Source: Pseudoips prasinana (Eukaryota; Arthropoda; Insecta; Lepidoptera; Nolidae). From it: 64,000 bases of DNA. Within the stretch, counting starts at the first letter, position 1; each line of letters opens with the position of its first letter. The notes under the pieces are model-generated. The model was given only the letters and a program-made list of their open reading frames with translations. It did not search any database and was not told the origin of the DNA. Shown piece after piece: positions 22,658-31,171 of the stretch. Position numbers and translations under genes: made by a program. The stretch is from positions 8,381,201 through 8,445,200 of the forward strand of contig OX621257.1 of assembly GCA_951640165.1 (NCBI GenBank). Direction: 5' to 3'.

Positions 22658-23105
22658 ATGTCTGCACCCAAGGCCATACTACTGCTCCAAGCCCTTATAC
22701 TACTTGCAGCAGTCCACAACATCGCCGCCAAAGAAGATGGATATCTACGCTTCGTCAAAGATGCCTGCTTTATCAAAGGCGAAGCTTTATCATGCGTCAA
22801 ATACAAAGCTGTCAAAATAGCAAAATCAACTTTATTCGGAGACAGTTTGAACAGTAACGAAACAATAAAAGCCAATCAGGTGGTCAGTTTAGTTCCTTTA
22901 GATGAAGATACCAAAAAAATACTAGGTATTAAAGAAATGAATGATGTTAATGAAATGGGCAATGAACCTAGGGGTTTTTTATCTGAATGGACTGAAGTTG
23001 CTAAGTATTTTATGAAGACTGTCCAAGAATTCTTTAAAGTAAAAGGGCTAAAAGTGAATTTGCCTGAAGGAGCGAGGACAATCGAAGAAGATGCTAATGA
23101 TGACG
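22658..23105 (+). CDS. Osiris-family protein, first coding exon (partial gene)
   Basis: This exon encodes residues 1-149 plus one base of codon 150. I chose the ATG at 22658 because the acceptor AG at 22648-22649, after a pyrimidine run, removes the upstream in-frame codons, and because a hydrophobic signal peptide (about residues 6-24, likely cleaved after Ala24) follows at once. Cys37 and Cys46 in DACFIKGEALSCVK match the paired-cysteine region typical of Osiris proteins (DUF1676). A hydrophilic, charged region follows. The donor is G|GTGAG at 23105/23106. Osiris proteins are insect-specific secretory or endosomal membrane proteins expressed in cuticle-forming epithelia; that role is family knowledge, not seen here. 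The coding frame continues into the exon at 58249. Which Osiris paralogue this is cannot be told. Confidence 0.85.
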
Positions 23106-23121
23106 GTGAGTTGAGAATGTA

Positions 23122-23257
23122 CAGACGCTAGCACATCCAGCTACCCCAATCTTTTTAAATTTCTTTTATACATTTTCAACTTTATCACAGAAGCATAAGA
23201 TCCACTTTTAATTGGGGAAATTTGTCAGAATTGGGTAACTTGATGTGCTGGCGTCTG
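23122..23257. mobile_element. Tc1/mariner-like MITE, 136 bp, at the intron 2 donor
   Basis: TA flanks on both sides. The TIRs are CAGACGCTAGCACATC at the left and, reversed, CAGACGCCAGCACATC at the right. The element begins 16 bases downstream of the splice donor of the Osiris exon. Confidence 0.75.
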
Positions 23258-23878
23258 TACTATATTGGTCTGTGTCATTAAAATCTCATTACGAATCCGT
23301 GTGAGTGAGACGAAACATTACTCAAGATAAACAAAAGGGAATTTATGCTTTAACCACTGCCTAATGTCCATGACACGTTTTTATTACTTAAACTTTTTTC
23401 TAAAATGAAGTCACGTTCATTGCTTTAATACTTTCACGAAAATTTGCTTGGACTTAAAACTATACAACAACGTTTACAAGTATGATATATCTCAGTAGAA
23501 ATGAAACTGTGCGGTAAGTAATCAACATACAATCAAATAAAACAAATTTGAAATAGGAATCCAGTTTCTTTAAAAGCTCTGATTTCTCTTGTTCATAATT
23601 GGCATATTCACTCCAAAAATATTACTGCTGAAAGTTAACCTTTTTTATAAGTTGGAAGCGTCAACATAATGATGATAATGGAAATAGAAAAACAAACTTA
23701 CTTTGCGACAAAATTAAATTTCTTATTTAGTTTTTTACTAACAACGGTGAAGAATATTGCAAATTATTAGTGCTCAAATTTGAATCTAGAACATAGAAGT
23801 AAATACCGTTACCTTATGCTGTTACTAGAATTACTTAGTATTGTTTCATAATATTAATAATTTATATTTAAACTGAAA
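23258..23878. other. AT-rich intron DNA, nothing recognised
   Basis: No coding frame or repeat boundary. Confidence 0.4.
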
Positions 23879-24105
23879 TACCTCACTGGTCTAACGGTAG
23901 CGTGTTCAACCGCAGACCTGAGTTCTCAGGTTCTAATCCCGGGTCGGGTCTAAAAGTGATTTTGTGAATATTTTGTTAAGTAAATTCTTCAATATCAACC
24001 TGAAGTCCGGAAGTTGGCGGTATCATAACCTGACCTCTTTCCAGTAGTGTCGCTAGTCGTCCAATTGGATCATGGGAGTGATGAAATAGTAAGTGCCCTA
24101 TAAAT
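23879..24105 (+). repeat. tRNA-derived repeat, subfamily D
   Basis: An A-box-like TCACTGGTCTAACGGTAGC, a B box GGTTCTAATCCCGGG, then GAAGTCCGGAAGTTGGCGG and GACCTCTTTCCAG. It pairs with 6524-6755. Confidence 0.55.
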
Positions 24106-24560
24106 GTCTCGTGCAGATAGTTGGTCTCCTATGAAAGTGGCCGCCGCCGTGGTCGAAATTCGACCGATTCATCTCTAAGGTGTCCCTATCTATTAAAAGA
24201 ATTATCAAAATCTGCACAAACAACGGAGATGTGTTAAATAAGTGTATAACAAAAAAAAAGTTAAGTTAAAGTCGACGAATGCATAGCGCAGGCATAATAT
24301 AGTTCCGTTAGCACTTGAACCTCTAGCATTCAGTTCGCGTACGGAACCATAAAATTGTCAGTTTCAATGTAATCACTAAAAAATAGGCTCTATTGTAGAT
24401 TAAGATTACGCTCACATCCCTATATCATAATATTAATACGTGGAGCAAAATCTTTGTATCCTTTTTACTAAAATTGCGCGGACAGAGGATTATGAAATTT
24501 GGAACAGTTGAAGTTCACATGGAAAGCGCTGAAAGCTAATATTTTTATATAATAGACATT
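24106..24560. other. Intron DNA, no feature supported
   Basis: Includes CATAATATTAATACG near 24426, which resembles a decayed repeat end. Nothing else was found. Confidence 0.35.
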
Positions 24561-24571
24561 AGAAGTAAATT

Positions 24572-24980
24572 CCTTTTTCAATCTTTGTGACAACATCCTC
24601 TTTCACACCACAAGGCTCTCTTACATCAGTATCAGTATCATTAGAGGATGTAGTCACAAAGATTGAAAAAGGAATGCTGAGATGGTTTGGCCATTTAGAA
24701 AGGATGAATGAAAGAAGATTGGCCAAAGAAGTATACCTGGCCTGTGTGAATAGAACAACCGGAAGGGGAAGACTTCACATTCGATGTCGAACATTCTCTG
24801 ACCAAATCAGAGACGTTCTCGAGAAAGGGCAGGTCAAAAGTACCCTTAACCGGCGAGCATGTATGAAGAATATAATGACAGTAATCGAGGCAAAAGACGA
24901 GTGCAAAGATCGTGACAGATGGAAATCCGTTGTCTCTGCCTACCCCTCTGGGAAACAGGCGTGAGTCTATGTATGTATGT
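24572..24980 (+). mobile_element. Truncated RTE-like LINE insertion with snap-back 5' end and target duplication
   Basis: Flanked by AGAAGTAAATT at 24561-24571 and 24981-24991 (11-bp target duplication). The sense part (24643 to the stop near 24965) encodes TKIEKGMLRWFGHLERMNERRLAKEV to VVSAYPSGKQA, the C-terminal tail of a LINE polyprotein. A TATG tail follows. The 5' end (24571-24601) is an inverted copy of 24643-24673 with one mismatch and a 41-base spacer. Confidence 0.85.
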
Positions 24981-25042
24981 AGAAGTAAATTATTTCAATA
25001 AAAAAATCATTACGCAGACTACAAACTGAGAACAGATTATTA

Positions 25043-25096
25043 GTCTTTAATGTCTATAATCTTTGTAAATATACAAAGACTATAGACATTAAAGAC
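25043..25096. repeat. Near-perfect hairpin
   Basis: GTCTTTAATGTCTATAATCT pairs with the closing AGACTATAGACATTAAAGAC with a single internal difference and a short AT loop. Confidence 0.85.
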
Positions 25097-25102
25097 AAAC
25101 AT

Positions 25103-25160
25103 GTTTTTGAAATTCGATCATTAACGTTCTATTGAACGTTAATGATCGAATTTCAAAAAC
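25103..25160. repeat. Perfect 26-bp hairpin with 6-base loop
   Basis: The arms start GTTTTTGAAATTCGATCATT, and the loop CTATTG is at 25129-25134. It lies 6 bases after the previous hairpin. Confidence 0.9.
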
Positions 25161-25176
25161 AATTGCGATCTCTAGT

Positions 25177-25268
25177 ATTTCTAAATATAATAGATAAATT
25201 AAACCCAGAAGTGAAAAAAAGTAAAGAAGTATTTCTAAATATAAAAGATAAATTAAACCCAGAAGCAG
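25177..25268 (+). repeat. Two-copy direct repeat, about 52-base period
   Basis: GTATTTCTAAATATAATAGA and GTATTTCTAAATATAAAAGA start two collinear blocks, each ending AAATTAAACCCAGAAG. Confidence 0.8.
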
Positions 25269-25274
25269 AACAGA

Positions 25275-25375
25275 TAATTGTGCTCATCACATAAAGATTT
25301 GCCCCGGATGAGGATCGAACATTATAGCCCGGTGAAGCAGTGAAAACCTCCTAGACTAACTGTATTCGTCATGTT
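25275..25375 (-). repeat. tRNA-derived SINE fragment
   Basis: On the minus strand, AGTCTAGGAGGTTTTCACTG precedes GTTCGATCCTCATCCGGGGC, a B-box-like segment, followed by a SINE-type body (AATCTTTATGTGATGAGCAC). Confidence 0.45.
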
Positions 25376-25596
25376 TAAAAAAAATAGGTTAACCCCATGC
25401 CCTCCGGCTTAACAGTCAGAGTCACTAATCTCTAGTCCAACAGGCCAGCCATTAGTAAAATTATGGAAATTTTTGTTGAGATGGGATTTAACCGCACCGG
25501 GGACCCTTATGCGGGGGCCTTTACGACAGTGCCACAACGCATATTCAGAACAACAAACAGAAAGAAGAAACAGGGGCTTCTACCTTTAGTCCAAGA

Positions 25597-26500
25597 GCTA
25601 GCACGCATTTTTGGGTAGGTATTTGAGGCAAGCTGAAAACTTGTCCTATAGCTCTTCAGACACACCCCAACACAGAACTGCAGACTTGGCTGGCGGGTAG
25701 CGGGTCTAAATCAACCCCAAAATTTTCGAGTTTTTTTTTATCCAAAAAATGTATTTGAGGCAAGCTGAAATTTTGATATGTTGTAGATTAATTTTTATAC
25801 AATACATAAATAACATTCTGTCAAAATTTTAAGTTGCCTCAAATACATTTTTTCGATTTTTTTGCAAAATATTTTTGCACACACCTGGCAGTGTTAAAGA
25901 CCCGACAGAATTGCCTGTTTTTTTTTGTATTGTATAAACATTAAACTACAACATATCAAAATTTCAGCTTGCCTCAAATACATTATTAGGCTAAAAAAAA
26001 AAAAAACTTGTGTGTACTTATGTACACGCGTTAGAAGTTATACTTCTTAATATACAACTTGAACATAGTTATCAATTTTCATACCACCTAGAACTAACGT
26101 CATGCTGTTATTTTTACGATGCGCGTGCAGGATGCACGCGCATCGTAAAAATTCACTCTCATACATTTTCATACCCCCTAGAACTAACTTCATGCTGTTA
26201 TTTTTACGATGCGCGCGCACGATGCGCGCGCATTGTAAAAATTCACTCTCATACCACCTAGAACTAACTTCATGCTGTTAAATTTTTTGGTGTCGGTGTG
26301 CGCGCGCATCGTAAAAATTCACTCTCATCATTTTTCTCCATCGCGCCAAAAGAAGTATAACTTCAAAAAAAAAATTTAGAGGTTGGTTTAGACCCGCTAC
26401 CCGCCTGCCAGGTCTGCAGTTCCGTGTTGGGGTGTGTCTGAAGAGTTATAGGACAAGTTTTCAGCTTGCCTCAAATACCTACCCAAAAATGCGTGCCAGC
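25597..26500. mobile_element. TIR element, about 900 bp, with long inverted arms
   Basis: The arms of about 120 bases (25597-25720 and 26380-26500) read GCACGCATTTTTGGGTAGGT and its complement outermost, then TTTGAGGCAAGCTGAAAACT and TAGCGGGTCTAAA. A second inner inverted pair carries ATTTGAGGCAAGCTGAAATT (about 25750 and 25975). The centre is a tandem hairpin array. There is no transposase and no convincing target duplication, so the superfamily is unknown. Confidence 0.75.
26081..26330 (+). repeat. Three-unit tandem array of GC-rich hairpins
   Basis: Units start at 26081, 26171 and 26251 with ATACC(A/C)CCTAGAACTAAC (90, 80, 80 bases). Units 1 and 2 contain a full hairpin whose arms are TTTTTACGATGCGCG and its complement; unit 3 keeps only the right arm. 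Confidence 0.85.
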
Positions 26501-27205
26501 ACTGCTCTCCTACTACTTAATCGCTGTGTCAAAATGAAAACCTAAGGTAAAATTGATTGTACTCAAATAACCAAACAATCAGTCTCACACAATCCAACTT
26601 CCCTTCCAACAAAAGGGTAAGTGGTCCCTTCACTGAATTATTAAAATGGAATGCTTCTTCAAATCATAATATATTCCGAAATTAGACCAATTTGTATGCT
26701 TCAGCTTCGCCAAACTCATTATAGGTAAATCCTTTGACAATTGTCATGATCTTCTTTGTCCAGTTCCAGTAGTAATAAATAATATGCCCTTATATAACAA
26801 AAGGCAGTGATAAAATAAAATTATACGTAATACGACGAAATTACCTGTTTCAATTTGCGTAGGCAATAATAGATGATTATTAGGTATTTGGGTTCTGTAT
26901 TTGGTGTATTACGAATTAAAGGGTAAATGTACCTATTTGTACAATTTTGTGGTCGTTAGAAATTTTGTATAACGGGTTATTTGTAAAATTTTGTCCTTAT
27001 TCTGTCGCCGCAATAACCAACAAAGGGGGTAAAGAACATCCTAACGCAACTTGCACCATCTATCTAAACAGTACTTTAGGTATACATCGTGTTTTAACAA
27101 AAAACGGATGCCTTATTTTTGATTATGATTTACGTTATTCCGAGATCTGAGAGTAACAGTGTTAAGATATCTTCACATAAATAGACAGAGGCGAACTTAA
27201 TTATT
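26501..27205. other. Intron DNA, nothing recognised
   Basis: AT-rich. No gene is supported. Confidence 0.4.
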
Positions 27206-27620
27206 ATTATTCCTTTATTTCAATCAAAGCGTAAGGCATTTTCTACCAGTCAATCATTGGATAATACAGATAACCTATGGTGGGTGCACTATAAATTTGG
27301 ATACTAGAGAAAGCAAGGCCACTGATGGACTAAGCCCTCCCCCAAAGATTTCCACAATGGCCGGTCATGTGCTGCTCGCATTCAGCGGCTTTCCGTGAAC
27401 CTTCCAAGATCGTCTGTCCACCAAGTAGGAGGCCGCCCAAGTTGCGTCTTCGCCTTCCAACTGGCTATTAGCGCCTGATATAAGCTATGATGCTAATTTT
27501 TGAATGATTGAAGGGCCGGTTGATGTTATGTGATGTTTCCAACGACCCTCACAATATCATCTATCTTGTAGGAGACTGCTAACGTTGCGTCTTCTGGGTC
27601 GTGGTCGCCATTTTTATACC
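27206..27620 (-). mobile_element. Diverged LINE 3'-region fragment
   Basis: Contains ATTATTATTATTCCTTTATT at the left, CCCCCAAAGATTTCCACAAT, GGCCGGTCATGTGCTGCTCG, and GTCCACCAAGTAGGAGGCCG, with a second diverged piece at 27570. The same text, decayed, lies at 55040-55240. It resembles the C-terminal/3' region of RTE-type LINEs; the frame is lost. Confidence 0.4.
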
Positions 27621-27840
27621 TGAGATTTGGGGAGCCAATGGTTATAAATAACCATTTTAAAAATATTTTATTAATTCAATTATTTAATTAAATATTGCTG
27701 TAAATACTATTTGGTTATAAATACTCATTTTAAAAATATTTTATTAATTCAATTATTTATAGGTTCTATTATAAAAATGTATGGTTTGAGATGTATGTAG
27801 GTACATATTTTATTACATCTTGTCTGTATAATAATATATT

Positions 27841-28078
27841 GACGAACCGGTTGAGGTGGTTAGTAAAATATGCTTACCTTTCACGCCCTAGGTCGTGGGC
27901 TCGATTCCCACCCAGGACAGATATTTTGTGTCCTGAGTCTGGGTGTAATTATCTATATAAATATGTATTTACAAAAAAAATAGTATATCAGTTACCTGTT
28001 TTCCATAGCACAAGGTTTGCTTGGTTTGGGATGAGATGGCCGTGTGTAAATAATGTCTTACCATATTATTATTAATAA
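27841..28078 (+). repeat. SINE subfamily A
   Basis: B box GGTCGTGGGCTCGATTCCC, body CCTGAGTCTGGGTGTAATTA, and an ATT tail at the right. It directly abuts the satellite array. Confidence 0.8.
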
Positions 28079-28089
28079 CAAAATAAGAA

Positions 28090-29725
28090 GATAACGCCAT
28101 ATTACCGAAACCTACATAGCTAAGAATGCCGGTATGCTAATACTTAGATTGGATCATGAGGCAACCTCAATAGAAATCGGGAAAGACAAAGAAGAAGAAC
28201 TGTTTCTTAATATAATATAGAGAAAGAGAAACGACCGTAGAAGAATGAGTAAGAATAAAAAGATTTACCAAACAAAACATACGCTTGACGCCATCTTTTT
28301 GGAACCTTTATGGCTAAGACGGCTGGTATGCTCATACTTATTTTAGACCATAAGTCCACTCCAATAGCGATTGGAAAAGGCAAAGAAGAAGAACTGTTTC
28401 TAAGTGTAGAGAAGAGAAACGACAGTGGATGAATGAGTAAGAATAAAAAGATTTACAAAACAAACAGGTGCTTAACTCTTCTTAATCGAAACTACATGGC
28501 TAAGAAGGCTGGTATGCTAATACTTATATTGGATCATGAGGCAATCCCAATAGAAATCGGAAAAAACAAAGAAGAAGAACTGTATCTTAATATAGAGAAA
28601 GAGAAACGACCGTAGAAGAATGAGTAAGAATAAAAAGATTTACCAAACAAACAGAAACTTAACGCCATCTTATTGGAACCTTTATGGCTAAGACGGCTGG
28701 TTTGCTCATACTTATTTTAGACCATAATTCCACCCCAATAGCAATTGGAAAAGGCAAAGAAGAAGAACTGTTTCTAAGTGTAGAGATGAGAAACGACAGT
28801 GGATGAATGAGTAAGAATAAAAAGATTTACAAAACAAACAGGCGCTTAACTCTTTCTTAATCAAACCTATATGGCTAAGAAGGCTGGTATGCTAATACTT
28901 AGATTGGATCATGAGGCAACCTCAATAGAAATCGAAAAAGACAAAGAAGAAGAACTGTTTCATAAAATAGAGAAAGAGAAACCACCGTTGATGAATGAGT
29001 AAGAATAAAAAAAATACAAAACAAACAGACGCTTCACGTCATCTTATTGGAACCTACATGGCTAAGACGGCAGGTATGTAAATACTTCGATTGGACCATG
29101 AGTCCACCCCAATGGCAATCGGAAAAGACAAAGAAGAAGAACTGTTTTTAAATAAAGAGAAACGACTGTAGCTGAAAGATTAAGAATAAAAAGATTTACA
29201 AAACAAACAGACGCTTAACGCCATCTTATTGGAACCTACATGGCTAAGATGGCAGGTATGCTAAAACTTAGATTGGACCATGAGTCCATCCCAATGGCAA
29301 TCGGAAAAGACAAAGAAGAAGAACTGTTTTTAAATAAAGAGAAACGACTGTAGCTGAAAGATTAAGAATAAAAAGATTTACCAAACAAACAGACGCTTAA
29401 CGCCATCTTATTGCAACCTACATGGCTAAGACGGCTGGTATGCTCATACTTATTTTAGACCATAAGTCCACCCCAATAGCAATTGGAAAAGGCAAAGAAG
29501 AAGAACTGTTTCTAAATGTAGAGAAGAGAAACGACAGTGGATGAATGAGTAAGAATAAAAAGATTTACCAAACAAACAGAAACTTAACGCCATCTTATTG
29601 GAACCTACATGCTTAAGACAGCAGGCATGCTAATACTTAGCTTGGACCACGAGTCCACCACAATAGCAATCAAAAATAAAGAGAAACGACCTTGATAGAG
29701 ATGAGTAAGAATAAATATAAAACAG
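28090..29725 (+). repeat. Satellite array, nine units of 182-194 bp with higher-order pattern
   Basis: The conserved TAAGA(A/C)(T/G)GC point recurs at 28121, 28315, 28501, 28689, 28876, 29063, 29245, 29427 and 29614. All units share GGCTAAGA, (A)GACAAAGAAGAAGAACTG, GAGAAACGAC, and AAGATTTAC(C/A)AAACAAAC. Three unit types are visible from the middle segment: A (GGATCATGAGGCAA), B (TTTTAGACCATAA) and C (TTGGACCATGAGTCCA), in the order A B A B A C C B C. Frames inside are too short to be coding. Confidence 0.9.
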
Positions 29726-30044
29726 CGAATCACGGATCTCTAAACACTAAATTGGCTTTTACTGTTTGCGGTTTTAGTAGTTGAAGTTTGAATAGGGTCA
29801 GATGGCTTTGCAAATAAATTATTCATTGGGAATAAGTTTGGTCCGAATGGTTTAATCATAGGATTATAATTGATTCCAAACTATCGAATACAAAGGCACT
29901 TCAGGAATAATTGGATATCTCCAATTCTAAGAACATTATTATGTTAGTATATTTGTACTATTTGAAGAAATGATTTTACCAGCAGTCCTAGCATAGGCTT
30001 ATAGATCTTACAAACCACACAATCTCAGTGGTTTTATTTCAGAA
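29726..30044. other. Intron DNA, nothing recognised
   Basis: No coding frame or repeat boundary. Confidence 0.4.
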
Positions 30045-30367
30045 CTAGCTGTGCCTCGCGGTTTTAATTGCGTTACATTTTATAAATTCTAACAGCTCCT
30101 CCCCCGTAGGTGATAGTGTGATAATATGTAGCCTATATGTTGACCCAACCTCTTAGTAATATTCATGCAAAATTTGAAGTAAATCCATACTGTAGGTACT
30201 TTTTGAGTTTAACCCGGACAAAAATACACACAAACAGACAGACAAAAATTCTATAAACGATATTTTTGGGTTCGGTTCGGTCGATAGTAGATCACGCCCC
30301 AAATATAGTTAAAAAAAATATTCAATGTACAGTTTTGACTTTCCGACGATTTTATTATATGTATAGA
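30045..30367 (-). mobile_element. Non-autonomous Helitron, 323 bp, intact ends
   Basis: On the minus strand it starts TCTATACATATAATAAAATC at 30367 (A before) and ends GAGGCACAGCTAG at 30045 (T after). Third copy of the 4732/5963 family. Confidence 0.75.
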
Positions 30368-30689
30368 TAAGTCCAATCGCCTATATCAAATCTATTGCTC
30401 AGGTTGTGTGTATTGTATTAAGTTATGTGGTTTACTGTCAACAACGAGCAATTTGTATATTCATTTGGTTGCTTGGAAGTTTACTGCTGTAGTTCAGTGA
30501 TATCCCTCTTTTCAGTCACGCGTCCCTTTTATGTTTTTTAAGTCGCGTAAAAGGAAATTGACATAAATTTGAAGCTCTCAAATTTTAACTCTTTAACAAT
30601 TCAAAAACAAAAATGGCCTAATATGGCGTTTTAAAATGTTTGTCAACAATAGTCTGATCACACAACTAGATATAATATATACATTGCTT

Positions 30690-30905
30690 ATAGGTATTAA
30701 CACGATTAACCTTTATTGTTATTTTCGCGACGTTTCAACCAAAGACTACTATACAGTTTGGTTTCGACCAAGTTGCATTGATCGTGATTAGAGATGTAAG
30801 ATGACTGAATATGACTAGTCACAATTGTCATAAACCTTAAATGACCGGTCATTTACAATCAAATTCAGTCAATTTGACTCAAATATTATTGTCTATTCTC
30901 GACTA
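30690..30905 (-). repeat. Repeat with GCGACGTTT and GACTGAATTTGA motifs
   Basis: Related in inverse orientation to 42595-42690 (CGACGTTT, TTGCATTGATCGTG, AACCTTTATTGTTATTTT) and to 42185-42245 (TCAAATTGACTGAAAATGAC). Confidence 0.5.
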
Positions 30906-31062
30906 CCACCCAATTATTTATTTATTTAGGTACCCAATTTATATGCAAGTTTAAATGAAGCAACGTTTTACTTTCTATTATATCATGAGAGGATAAGACG
31001 ACATCAAAGTCGATGCGCGAGGCGATGCGACGTTGCCATTTTTTCTTAAATGCACGCATGAT

Positions 31063-31074
31063 TAGAAATGTATA
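31063..31074 (+). repeat. Target-site duplication (3' side of outer LINE)
   Basis: TAGAAATGTATA, identical to 42102-42113. Confidence 0.85.
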
Positions 31075-31171
31075 TCATCATCATCATCATCTTGACCCAC
31101 CAATATGCCAGTGGGTCTGGTTTCCGCACTTAGTCCCGATGTGGACCATTGTACGTAAGCCACGGTGGCCT

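Noticed and set aside
26010..26261. 83-codon frame with an internal repeat
   Set aside because: Its repeats are the hairpin array read in one frame.
28433..28615. Lys-rich 60-codon frame in the satellite
   Set aside because: Only one of nine units keeps it open, so there is no sign of selection.
28090..29725. CRISPR-like array
   Set aside because: Units are continuous 185-bp tandem repeats without unique spacers, in an insect genome.
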